Assembly (NCBI GenBank): GCA_963977185.1
Contig: CAXBNV010000003.1
Location: forward strand, 62,001 to 126,000
Direction: 5' to 3'
Origin: CAXBNV01 sp963977185
GTDB lineage: Bacteria > Pseudomonadota > Gammaproteobacteria > JAGOUU01
DNA: 64,000 nt
Under the pieces are notes generated by a model, which worked only from the letters and a program-made list of their open reading frames with translations, searched no databases and was not told the DNA's origin. A program made the translations under genes and the position numbers. How positions within the stretch are numbered: the first letter of the stretch is position 1; each line of letters starts with the position of its first letter. Positions 1 to 8,601 of the stretch are shown piece by piece.

Positions 1-1580
1 TAACGACCAATGCCATGATTTTGGTGAACTATGGGATCACCAATAGTTAACTCAGATAGACTTTGAATTAACTCTATAGCATTTAATTCTATATCTTTAA
101 ATTTACTAGTAAATCTTTTTTTTCTAAACCTTCTTTGTAATATTTTATTGGTATACAAATCAGTTTCAGCAATAACTGCTAAATTTATTTTATTTATTAT
201 AAAGCCTATATTCAAAGCAGCTGTGCAAATATAAATATTACTAGATGGTAGCTTAAGAAAAGAGTTCCATATATTATTTTGTGTTTTTGTTTGATTTAAT
301 ATATTTAAATTTATATTATTTTTTTTGAATAATTCTAATAAGGTTTCCAATCTTCCATCTGTTTCAGCACAGATTAAAATTTTTAAATCTGGTTTTAGAG
401 CTATAAAGTTTTTAAAATTATTTAGTGGATTTTGTAAGCTTTTAGAATCAGATGCAATACTAATATCAGGAAGTCGTTCAATATCAAGATTAACAATTGA
501 TTTTTCATTTAAGTTATTATTAATATTTTCTTGTTTAACATCATCTTTAAATTTAACAGATTTAAATTTATTAATGTTATTAAATAATTCTTCTTGGGAT
601 AGAAATAAATATTTTGGATCTAATATAGGCTTAGTATGATCTATGTTTAAATTATTAAATCTTTCTTTTACATCTTTTAAAAATTTAATCGAAGCATCAT
701 TGATATTTCCAATGGTAAATATTATACCATTATCATTTATATAATCAAAAACAGAGTTAAGTTCATTATTAAAGAATAAAGGGATATAATATTCAATTCC
801 AGCTGCAGGTTCTTGATTAGATATATTTTGATATATTGGTGATTTCAATGGGTTGCCAGTAAAATGTTCGCGCCAATTATTTTTGAAAATTTTAATACTT
901 TGCTCTGTAAAAGGAAACTCTGTTGTTGGCATTAAAGATATTTTATCTATTTTACTAATAGATTGTTGAGTTTCTGGATCAAAAATTCTTATAGACTCAA
1001 CATCATTATCAAAAAAATCTATTCTATATGGAGTTTTTGAGCCCATAGGAAATATATCTAATATTGAACCACGAACTGCTATTTCCCCGTGATTTTTAAC
1101 TAGTGGGCTATTAATATAACCATAATTAGTTAAATCTTGAATTAATTTAGCTCTATTAACATTAGTGTTGTTTTCAATAAAAAATATATTAGATTTAATA
1201 TATTCTTTAGGACAAATTTTGTGTTGTGCGGAGTGCAGGGTAATTAAATATATGCCTTTCTTGCCACTACTTAAGTTATATAACGTTTTAAGTCTTTCAG
1301 AAACTATATCAATATTAGGAGAGAATAAGTCATATGGTAAAATTTCCCAATCAGGAAAAAAATGGATATCTTCTGCACACTCTGGATAAAAAAACCTTAA
1401 CTCATAATTTATATCGGTAAGCTTTTGATAATCTGGGCTTATTATTATGATTTGTTTATTGTTTTCTTCTATATCTTTATAAATTTCACTTAAAATAAGA
1501 CTGGTTGATGAACCTTGAATATTATTTAAAGTGATTTTTTTTTTATTTAATATTTTTTTTGAGTTTAGTATTTGTTGCAT
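1..1580 (-). CDS. mfd: Transcription-repair coupling factor Mfd, N-terminal part
   Basis: Mfd is a DNA translocase that displaces RNA polymerase stalled at lesions and recruits UvrA. The minus strand is open from an ATG at 1580 to the window edge (about 526 codons), so only the N-terminal part is present. The UvrB-homology half matches the family, with PDYQKL and FFPDWEILPYD in the first 100 residues and then SPLVKNHGEIAVRGSILDIFP. The stretch at the window edge, GDPIVHQNHGIGR, matches the start of the RNA-polymerase-interaction domain. The helicase motor lies outside the window. The gene diverges from sdhE across about 160 bp. Confidence 0.93.
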   Translation of the reverse strand, partial: MQQILNSKKILNKKKITLNNIQGSSTSLILSEIYKDIEENNKQIIIISPDYQKLTDINYELRFFYPECAEDIHFFPDWEILPYDLFSPNIDIVSERLKTLYNLSSGKKGIYLITLHSAQHKICPKEYIKSNIFFIENNTNVNRAKLIQDLTNYGYINSPLVKNHGEIAVRGSILDIFPMGSKTPYRIDFFDNDVESIRIFDPETQQSISKIDKISLMPTTEFPFTEQSIKIFKNNWREHFTGNPLKSPIYQNISNQEPAAGIEYYIPLFFNNELNSVFDYINDNGIIFTIGNINDASIKFLKDVKERFNNLNIDHTKPILDPKYLFLSQEELFNNINKFKSVKFKDDVKQENINNNLNEKSIVNLDIERLPDISIASDSKSLQNPLNNFKNFIALKPDLKILICAETDGRLETLLELFKKNNINLNILNQTKTQNNIWNSFLKLPSSNIYICTAALNIGFIINKINLAVIAETDLYTNKILQRRFRKKRFTSKFKDIELNAIELIQSLSELTIGDPIVHQNHGIGR

Positions 1581-1743
1581 GGTTTTAATTGATATGTAAT
1601 TCTAAATAAAATATATTATAAATAAGCCTGCGTAGCAAGATACAAGACCAATATTTACATTGCGAAAATTTATTTTTGAGCTCATGGTTTTGTTACTGCT
1701 GCGCAATAAATTAAACTATCATTTTTATACAAACTATTAAACC

Positions 1744-2025
1744 ATGACACACGCAAAACAGCCATTAAAAGACAAAAAAAACTTAAGCCTCGATATTTTA
1801 AAATGGCGATCAAGAAGAGGCATGCTTGAGCTAGATTTATTGCTTATTAGCTTTATAGATAATAATTACGAATTATTAAGTCAAGAGCAGTTATTGGAGT
1901 ATTATTATTTACTAGAGCAAGAAGATACCGATATTTATAGCTGGTTTATTGAAGATGTTAAAGTTCCAGATGAAAGATTACATGCAATATTTAAGCTTAT
2001 TAAAGAATATAAGAGTTTAAAGTAA
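1744..2025 (+). CDS. sdhE: Succinate dehydrogenase assembly factor SdhE (YgfY)
   Basis: Small cytoplasmic factor that promotes covalent FAD attachment to the flavoprotein subunits of succinate dehydrogenase and fumarate reductase. The 93-residue protein has the family length and the diagnostic RSRRGMLELD motif (residues 23-32), whose RGxxE core contacts the flavoprotein, followed by the acidic helical segment LLEQEDTDIYSWF. The next gene begins one base after its stop and looks like YgfX, the usual neighbour in gammaproteobacteria, which supports the call. Confidence 0.92.
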   Translation: MTHAKQPLKDKKNLSLDILKWRSRRGMLELDLLLISFIDNNYELLSQEQLLEYYYLLEQEDTDIYSWFIEDVKVPDERLHAIFKLIKEYKSLK

Positions 2026-2026
2026 A

Positions 2027-2503
2027 TTGATTAACAAGCCATATCAAGATAATGAAATTATTATTAGACCATCTAAGATGTTGTTTACATTAATATCTTT
2101 TTCTCATGCTTTATTAATTTTTTTAATTCATGTTTTAGATTTAACTTGGTATATTGCTTTAGTTTTAGTAATAATAACTTTACTGAGCTTTTATTATTAT
2201 TCAAGGACGTATTTTTTAAGACGCTCAAAAAAAACAGTAAAAAAGCTTGAATATCAAGAAGATAAAAAAACATGGGAGTTATCATTAGGTAATGATACTA
2301 AAGTCATTGGCCGCTTAAGACATAATAATTTTACATCTAATGTAGTTCTAGTATTAAACTTTGATATAATTAATCCTAGTTATAATCAGTTTAGTAATAT
2401 AAAAAAGCAAAAAAAACAACAAGTTAGTGCTATTGTATTCAATGATAGTGTTTCTATTACCACGTATCGATATTTAAAACGCAAAATAAAATATTTGAAA
2501 TAA
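2027..2503 (+). CDS. YgfX-like membrane protein
   Basis: 158-residue protein with two N-terminal hydrophobic helices (about residues 17-37 and 42-60), then a basic turn and a soluble beta-rich tail containing W-E-L, G-R-L and VFNDSVSITTYRYLKRKIKYL. This is the plan of YgfX/CptA, the membrane partner encoded next to SdhE. Identification rests on topology and position more than on strong motifs. The start appears to be TTG at 2027, one base after the sdhE stop, which suggests translational coupling. The first ATG in frame lies at 2078, just before the first membrane helix. Confidence 0.6.
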   Translation: MINKPYQDNEIIIRPSKMLFTLISFSHALLIFLIHVLDLTWYIALVLVIITLLSFYYYSRTYFLRRSKKTVKKLEYQEDKKTWELSLGNDTKVIGRLRHNNFTSNVVLVLNFDIINPSYNQFSNIKKQKKQQVSAIVFNDSVSITTYRYLKRKIKYLK

Positions 2504-2588
2504 TTACATATTTATTTTTTTAATAATTACTTAAGTTAGATTTGTTTATAATGTAGTAATTATTTAAATTACTTCAGAAAGATTAATT

Positions 2589-3785
2589 ATGATTAGACCA
2601 CAAGATGACATTGAAGCTAAAAAAAAAAGTGATCAAAATATTCAAGATTTTGTTGGATTAATTCACGAGCCGACACTAATTATGCCAGAAAAAGTCATTG
2701 ATGAAAATGATGAAGCATCTAAATCAGTTTCTGGATTAAGTGATGAGACTTTATCATCATCTCATACAAGTTTTGTTGATGATCAAACAACTCCTGTTAC
2801 TGTAAGTCATGAAAAACCTAAAAGTAATGCATTGCCAAGTTTAAAAGATATGTTGTTTAATAATAATATTGAACATGATCATGATGATCTTTGTAATGAA
2901 AATAAAATCAAATTAAATCATAATACTGAGACTTGGGTTACTACTTTTGAGCGTAAAATATCTGAAGATTCTGTAAGTTATGATGTTGAAATTGAAAATT
3001 ATGGTGTTACACCAGAAGAGCATGAAAAGTATGCTGTATATTTTTTAGATAAATTAGAATTATTATCTAAAAATAGTAATAATCAACTTATAGATTTAGA
3101 TTTAAGTGGTTTAAGTGTTAGTAAAGCAGATTTACAAAAAACTATAGAAAAAGTATTAAAAGATAATAGCAGTAAATATACATTTATTAATTTACTTGAC
3201 ACAAATTCTGCTTTTCATCAAGCCGTAGTTACTAATACAGAAGATGGGTTAAGCAACACACATGTTTTAAAATCAGAATCAGAATCAGAATCAGAACCAG
3301 AAATAAGAAGTTTTGACTTTGATGATTTTTCTAAAGTAACAAAAGATGAGATGATTAAATTATTAGATAAAGAGATGAAACCAGATACAAAAAAGATAAT
3401 AATTTATAAAGATACAAAAGATGGTCAATTAAAAATATTACTTGAGAAGATTATTGCCGAAAAATATCCAAACCGAGATATTAAGGTAGTTAATGATATT
3501 CCTGAAGCGGGCCATAAGTTAGAATTCAGTAAAGAATTTATTAATCTTAACCAAGCAGAGGAATTCTTAAAAGAAATGAGCTGGCGAATTAATCTGAAAC
3601 ATAAAAGAGCATTTGAACGTAGTCTCATTAAAATAGAGTCTTCAGATAATACTGTGAAAATTTATGTTGATAGTAGTGATAATAATTTTCTTGTAAACGA
3701 AGTAAAAGAAAGCTGTAAGAATAGCCTTAGCCAGTTAGGAATTTATGAGGATAATTCAGAGGCCAGTAAAAAATGCACAATGTAA
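2589..3785 (+). CDS. Acidic hypothetical protein with Ser-Glu repeat, possible effector
   Basis: 398-residue soluble protein that I do not recognise. It has no signal peptide or membrane segment. The first 110 residues are polar and look disordered. A leucine-rich segment around residues 155-185 (LIDLDLSGLSVSKADLQ) may be a single LRR-like or helical motif. A Ser-Glu tract at about residues 229-238 is encoded by a hexanucleotide repeat. The C-terminal 150 residues look folded, with mixed alpha and beta. It stands alone between ygfX and a secreted protein gene. A secreted effector role is only a guess from style and context. Confidence 0.55.
   Translation: MIRPQDDIEAKKKSDQNIQDFVGLIHEPTLIMPEKVIDENDEASKSVSGLSDETLSSSHTSFVDDQTTPVTVSHEKPKSNALPSLKDMLFNNNIEHDHDDLCNENKIKLNHNTETWVTTFERKISEDSVSYDVEIENYGVTPEEHEKYAVYFLDKLELLSKNSNNQLIDLDLSGLSVSKADLQKTIEKVLKDNSSKYTFINLLDTNSAFHQAVVTNTEDGLSNTHVLKSESESESEPEIRSFDFDDFSKVTKDEMIKLLDKEMKPDTKKIIIYKDTKDGQLKILLEKIIAEKYPNRDIKVVNDIPEAGHKLEFSKEFINLNQAEEFLKEMSWRINLKHKRAFERSLIKIESSDNTVKIYVDSSDNNFLVNEVKESCKNSLSQLGIYEDNSEASKKCTM
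3273..3302 (+). repeat. In-frame hexanucleotide repeat (tcagaa)
   Basis: Four perfect copies of tcagaa followed by one copy with a single change (ccagaa), encoding alternating Ser and Glu. The unit is a multiple of three, so slippage would change the tract length without breaking the frame. Confidence 0.9.
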
Positions 3786-3971
3786 AATTATATGGCTTTG
3801 CTAAAAAACAAGGTATTATTATAGTGATTAAACTTGAATTATAACTAAATAGTGCTTTAATTATATATAGGGATATATATTGGTGTCTTAATATAATATT
3901 ATTTATATAATATCTTTTTGATATCACTCATAGAATTCCCATTTGTTGTATTGTAGTTCTTGGAGTGTAAT

Positions 3972-4310
3972 ATGCAATTAAAGTCATTTTTTAAATCAAA
4001 AAAAAGTTTATCATCTGGGTTAATATGTTTATCAGTTTTATTTATATCTAGTATTAATGCTAACGAATTAATATATGAAATGAAATTTGATAACAACAAA
4101 CCTATAAATTATCAAAAAACAGAAAAGAAAAGCTCAGTATTTTTAGCGCCAGAACATTGGCAAGCAGGCATGGATGAAAAACATGTTTGGGTTGAACCTC
4201 AAGAAGATAGTAAAAATAAATTTGTTTTTTATGCAAGAAATGGTAGGAGTATAAATAACCCCAACTGGGCTCATAAAAGAGTAGCAGGGGTTAGGTTTTT
4301 TAGCTGGTAA
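3972..4310 (+). CDS. Small exported hypothetical protein
   Basis: 112-residue protein starting at ATG 3972, which has a GGAG ribosome-binding site about 7 bases upstream. An in-frame TTG at 3960 is less likely. The N-terminus is a clear Sec signal peptide: a basic stretch (KSFFKSKKS), a hydrophobic core (GLICLSVLFISSI) and probable cleavage after NA. The mature part of about 80 residues is polar, with several tryptophans and HW, and has no cysteine. I do not recognise the family. It converges on the first subtilase gene with an 8-base gap. Confidence 0.65.
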   Translation: MQLKSFFKSKKSLSSGLICLSVLFISSINANELIYEMKFDNNKPINYQKTEKKSSVFLAPEHWQAGMDEKHVWVEPQEDSKNKFVFYARNGRSINNPNWAHKRVAGVRFFSW

Positions 4311-4318
4311 TCTAGTAG

Positions 4319-5575
4319 CTAGATGTTTACAAAAGGGTACCCTAGAATCCAATTATTAGCCATAGATACTAAATACCATTTTAGTTCTTGGTTCATAATA
4401 TTAGGGTATTCACTCCATACTAAGGCTGAAATTCCAGCAATAGTAGGTGTTGCCATAGATGTTCCTGATATAGCTTTATAAGAGTTATCTCTATCATGCC
4501 AAGCTGATATTACATATTCTCCATCAGCAGCTATATTTACACATGAGCCATAGTTTGAAAAATATGATAAATTATTTTGAAATACATTTGCGGATGTTAC
4601 TGAAAAAGCACCAGAAGCACTAGAAGGTGAATAATAGCAAGAATCATCAGATTCATTGCCTGCTGCAACAACAACTAAAACACCAAGTCTATCAAGATTA
4701 TTCATTACTTTGTTTTCAAGATCTTGTTTACCACCACCTAAAGACATTGATAATATACAATGGCCAGAAGCTTCGCTGCATTTTTCTACAACCCAATCAA
4801 GGCCATCATAGACGCTTATATCATCACCATAGCCTTCATCATTTAATACTTTACTGACATATAAGTTAGATTTTGTTGCAAATCCGACACGGTTTCCAGT
4901 TGCCGTTCCAGCCACATGGGTGCCATGACCATGGGCATCATTAGTTTCGATGCCTTTTTGTAAATAAATATTATGTCCTAAAAATTCTTTATGAGAGCTG
5001 TTAATACCAGTATCTAAAATAAAGATATTAGTGTTTTCACCAGCTTTAGAAAAATTAGTTATAAAGTTATTTCTAAACTCATTAGATTTGTTTTTTTGCA
5101 TATAACTATCATTTTCATGCTTAATAAAATTTAATGATAATTTTCTGTTTTTGTAAATATGAAAAGGTGGTGGGGTAATAGTTTTGGCTTTATTTAATAT
5201 AGTGTTAACACTATTGTCATTGTTATCTTCGTTATTACCATCATTGCTATCTTCATCACTATCACTATATTCAGGATCAATGATTTCAAGAGCAAGAATG
5301 CCTAAATGTTCAAATTTTCTTGAGACTTTATACTCAAGCCCTAATATAGATAGATACTCTGCTGCGGCTTGCTCTAAGCTTACAAGAGCAGTTTTTTGAT
5401 ATTTGATAAATTTTTCTAAATTAGATTTATCATTAGGATCACTTGGGATCTCATATTCAGCAAAATTATCGTCTTTTGTGGATATAACCCATAAATCATG
5501 AGCATAGCTAATTTGCATAGAAAATAAGAAAGTCATAAAAGCTATAAAAGCTTTTTGCATACGATGTATTTTCAT
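4319..5575 (-). CDS. Exported S8-family subtilisin-like serine protease (copy 1)
   Basis: 418-residue preproprotease. The signal peptide is at residues 1-25 (ends ISYA). An I9-like propeptide region follows (about 28-100), then an Asp/Asn-rich linker (103-124) and the catalytic domain. The triad is visible: Asp188 in ILDTGINSSH, His217 in HGHGTHVAGT and Ser373 in SGTSMATP. The oxyanion Asn307 lies in VVAAGNES. Cysteines at 266, 273, 313 and 345 could form disulfides. The protein ends about 45 residues after the catalytic serine, so there are no extra C-terminal domains. A paralogue lies immediately upstream in the same orientation. Confidence 0.93.
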   Translation of the reverse strand: MKIHRMQKAFIAFMTFLFSMQISYAHDLWVISTKDDNFAEYEIPSDPNDKSNLEKFIKYQKTALVSLEQAAAEYLSILGLEYKVSRKFEHLGILALEIIDPEYSDSDEDSNDGNNEDNNDNSVNTILNKAKTITPPPFHIYKNRKLSLNFIKHENDSYMQKNKSNEFRNNFITNFSKAGENTNIFILDTGINSSHKEFLGHNIYLQKGIETNDAHGHGTHVAGTATGNRVGFATKSNLYVSKVLNDEGYGDDISVYDGLDWVVEKCSEASGHCILSMSLGGGKQDLENKVMNNLDRLGVLVVVAAGNESDDSCYYSPSSASGAFSVTSANVFQNNLSYFSNYGSCVNIAADGEYVISAWHDRDNSYKAISGTSMATPTIAGISALVWSEYPNIMNQELKWYLVSMANNWILGYPFVNI

Positions 5576-5722
5576 TCTATATCCTTATAAAATGTTGTTT
5601 ATAATAGTATAAGTTTAAATTATAGCTTGTTTGGTAAAATAAAGGTAGTTTGATAGGAAATTAAAGTTAGTTTATTATAAAAATAAACTAACTAAAAAGA
5701 TATTATTGCAATCATGAATGTA

Positions 5723-6961
5723 TTACATAACTAAAAAAGGATATCCAAGAATCCATAATTTAGAAAGAGATACTAAATACCATTTTAATTCTTGATTACT
5801 AAGAGTTGGTTGTTCACCCCATACTAACGCGGCAACTCCTGATACATGTGGTGTTGCCATTGAGGTTCCTGATATAGAGTTATAAGAAGTATCACTATCA
5901 TACCAAGAAGATATTATGTTTTCACCATCAGCAATAATATTTACACAAGATCCATAATTAGAAAAATAAGATAATTTTTGTGTGTAGATGTTTGCAGATG
6001 CAACTGTTAGGGCTCCTGCTGCACTTGCAGGGGATAATTCGCACGCATCAGTTGAATCATTGCCAGCTGCAGATACAACTAAAATGCCTAGTCGATCAAG
6101 ACTATTTATTGTTTTATTTTCTAGAGAATCATTAGCGCCACCTAATGATAAGGATAGAATACAGCGCCCTTTAATTTTAGAGCATTTTTGTACAACCCAA
6201 TTTAAGCCGTTATAAATAGATAAATCATCTCCTGAACCACTAGCATTCAATACTTTAGAAATATATAAGTTGGCATTAACGGAAAATCCTGCTTTTTTGC
6301 CAGCAATTACACCGGCAACATGTGTACCATGACCATTGTCATCTGAATTGTTAGTATTTATTTTATGCAAATGTATGTTCTTATTAAATTCTTTATGTGA
6401 TTCTCTAATTCCTGTATCAAGAATAAAAACATTAATATTTTTACCAAGCTTTGGGTAAGAATCTTTAAAATTTAATTTATCATTTGAATAGTGATCTTTT
6501 TTATTAAAATCAATTTGCTCTGGGTTTGTATTTAACTGGTGATTGAAATATGCCAATGATACTAATTTTTTTTTATGAGAATGTATATAAGATGGTAATT
6601 TTAAATCTAGTTTTTTAGAGTTATCATTGTAAATATCTACAGCAATAATTCCTAAATTATCAAATTTTTTTCTAATTTTAAATTTAAGACCTTTGGCGTT
6701 TAAATAATCTTGAACAGAACCTTCTAAATGTTTTATTTCTTGATTTTGATATTTAATAAATCTTTTAAGAGTTGCTTTATCATCAGGATCATGAGAGATA
6801 TCATATTCACCAAAATTATCATTTTTAGTTGAGAAAATCCAAGATTCTTTACCGTTAAGTAATTCTTCGGATAATTCGTTGTCATGTTTAGCATAAACAG
6901 AACTTATGGAATTTAATGAGAAGATTAGTACTACACTGAATAGTTTTAGCAATGAATTCAT
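5723..6961 (-). CDS. Exported S8-family subtilisin-like serine protease (copy 2)
   Basis: 412-residue paralogue of the downstream protease, colinear along its length (both contain KDDNF/KNDNF near the start, SYFSNYGSC, and an ILGYPF ending). It has a signal peptide at residues 1-24 and an I9-like propeptide. The triad is Asp182 (ILDTGIRESH), His211 (GHGTHVAG) and Ser367 (GTSMATPHVSG), with oxyanion Asn301. It lacks the long Asp/Asn-rich linker of copy 1. The pair probably arose by tandem duplication. The roughly 145-bp gap to copy 1 may hold a separate promoter. Confidence 0.93.
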   Translation of the reverse strand: MNSLLKLFSVVLIFSLNSISSVYAKHDNELSEELLNGKESWIFSTKNDNFGEYDISHDPDDKATLKRFIKYQNQEIKHLEGSVQDYLNAKGLKFKIRKKFDNLGIIAVDIYNDNSKKLDLKLPSYIHSHKKKLVSLAYFNHQLNTNPEQIDFNKKDHYSNDKLNFKDSYPKLGKNINVFILDTGIRESHKEFNKNIHLHKINTNNSDDNGHGTHVAGVIAGKKAGFSVNANLYISKVLNASGSGDDLSIYNGLNWVVQKCSKIKGRCILSLSLGGANDSLENKTINSLDRLGILVVSAAGNDSTDACELSPASAAGALTVASANIYTQKLSYFSNYGSCVNIIADGENIISSWYDSDTSYNSISGTSMATPHVSGVAALVWGEQPTLSNQELKWYLVSLSKLWILGYPFLVM

Positions 6962-7186
6962 AAAAACACCTTGAAATTAATATGCAGTTGTAAAATATTA
7001 GCATGTTATTATATATATGTATTTAGTTAAATGTCAAACTGCACGTTATTGAACTTACATAGCTTGAATCTCTAGTATATACCAATAAAATTAAATTATT
7101 AACAATGTTATATAATATGCGGATCATAATATAGATTTATTTAAATTTAATTTTGATAAATTAGGATAGGACTAAAAGTTATAAAT

Positions 7187-7195
7187 TGCTATAAT
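7187..7195 (+). promoter_or_regulatory. Extended -10 promoter of rlmD-relA
   Basis: TGCTATAAT is a perfect TATAAT hexamer preceded by the TGn extension, about 30 bases before the rlmD ATG. I see no good -35 hexamer at 16-18 bases spacing, as expected for an extended -10 promoter. Confidence 0.45.
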
Positions 7196-7224
7196 ATAGT
7201 TTTTTAAAATTAATTATATAAATT

Positions 7225-8568
7225 ATGAAATCTGTAGTACAAGATCCTATTGAAATAAAGTCATTAACACACGAAGGGCGTGGCATTGGAGAATATAATG
7301 GCAAAAAAATATTTATTGATGGTGCTTTAGCAAATGAATTAGTTAAATTTAAAATCTTACGCAATAAGTCTAAATTCATAGAAGGCATTGCAGAAGAAAT
7401 ATTAGAAAAATCTCCTCGAAGAGTGGATCCTGCCTGTAAGCATTTTATGGTGTGTGGTGGTTGTAGTTTACAACATATGTCAGAAGACATGCAGCGAGAA
7501 ATTAAACAAAGTACTTTAAAAGATAACTTTTTGCATTTTGGAAATAATGTTAGCCCTAATGAATATTTAGAACCAATTACAGATAAGCAATATGGTTATA
7601 GAAGAAAAGCAAGATTAGGCGTTAAATATGTAATTAAAAAAGATAAAGTTTTAGTTGGTTTTCGTGAAAAAAATGGTAGATTTTTAGCTGATATAGATTC
7701 ATGTCCTATTTTATATTCCAAAGTTTCTGATTTATTAGTGCCTTTACAAGAATTAATTTTTGGCATGGAGGCAAGACAGCAAATTCCTCAAATTGAAGTT
7801 GCTGTTGGAGATACAGACATAGCTTTAATATTTAGAAATTTAGTGACACTTGATATATCTGATAAAGAAAAATTAATTAATTTTGCAGAAAAATATAATA
7901 TTAATTTATTTCTTCAACCTAAAGGCCCAGATACTGTATATAGAATTTATCCTTTGGGTAATAATGAAAATTATTTAGAATATAGTTTACCAGATTTAAA
8001 TTTAAGCTTTAAATTCTTACCAACAGATTTTACACAAGTTAATTTAAATATAAATAGAAAACTTGTGAATAAAGCGTTAGAACTTTTAGATATTAATAAT
8101 CAGGATGTGATTTTAGATTTGTTCTCAGGCTTGGGTAATTTTACTCTGCCTATGGCAAAATTTGCTAAAAAAGTAATAGCTGTTGAGGGATCAGATGCTA
8201 TGGTTCAAAGGGGATATTTAAATGCTAAAAATAATAATATTGATAATATTGATTTTTATGCAACAGATTTGATTAATTTAGAAGAAGCTAATAAAAAATC
8301 AGATTATAAATTATGGTTTAATAATAGTTATAATAAAATTTTATTAGATCCACCAAGAGCAGGAGCTAAAGAAATTATAGAGCTATTGCATACTATTAAA
8401 GATTTTAATATAGAAAAAATAGTTTACGTGTCTTGTAATCCTGCAACATTAGCTCGTGATGCTGGTATTTTGGTAAATGATTATAATTATAAAATGACTA
8501 AAGCAGGTATTTTAGATATGTTTCCTAATACAAAACACGTGGAGTCAATGGCTGTGTTTGAAAAATAA
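7225..8568 (+). CDS. rlmD: 23S rRNA (uracil-1939-C5)-methyltransferase RlmD
   Basis: Installs m5U1939 in 23S rRNA using SAM. Its 447 residues show an N-terminal TRAM domain (about 6-63) and a 4Fe-4S cluster site with Cys71, Cys77, Cys80 and Cys160, matching the spacing of the E. coli enzyme. The Rossmann methyltransferase domain has motif I DLFSGLGNFTLP, the LLDPPRAGA motif and the catalytic Cys404 in VSCNPATLARD. The ending HVESMAVFEK is typical. It lies 33 bases upstream of relA, the same pairing as in E. coli, and the two probably form an operon. Confidence 0.96.
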   Translation: MKSVVQDPIEIKSLTHEGRGIGEYNGKKIFIDGALANELVKFKILRNKSKFIEGIAEEILEKSPRRVDPACKHFMVCGGCSLQHMSEDMQREIKQSTLKDNFLHFGNNVSPNEYLEPITDKQYGYRRKARLGVKYVIKKDKVLVGFREKNGRFLADIDSCPILYSKVSDLLVPLQELIFGMEARQQIPQIEVAVGDTDIALIFRNLVTLDISDKEKLINFAEKYNINLFLQPKGPDTVYRIYPLGNNENYLEYSLPDLNLSFKFLPTDFTQVNLNINRKLVNKALELLDINNQDVILDLFSGLGNFTLPMAKFAKKVIAVEGSDAMVQRGYLNAKNNNIDNIDFYATDLINLEEANKKSDYKLWFNNSYNKILLDPPRAGAKEIIELLHTIKDFNIEKIVYVSCNPATLARDAGILVNDYNYKMTKAGILDMFPNTKHVESMAVFEK

Positions 8569-8601
8569 AAATTATATCATATAAATAGGGATTTTTAGAT
8601 T

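Noticed and set aside
3773..3785. Possible C-terminal prenylation box (…KKCTM) in the 398-aa protein
   Set aside because: A CaaX box needs three residues after the cysteine. Here only two follow, so it does not fit.
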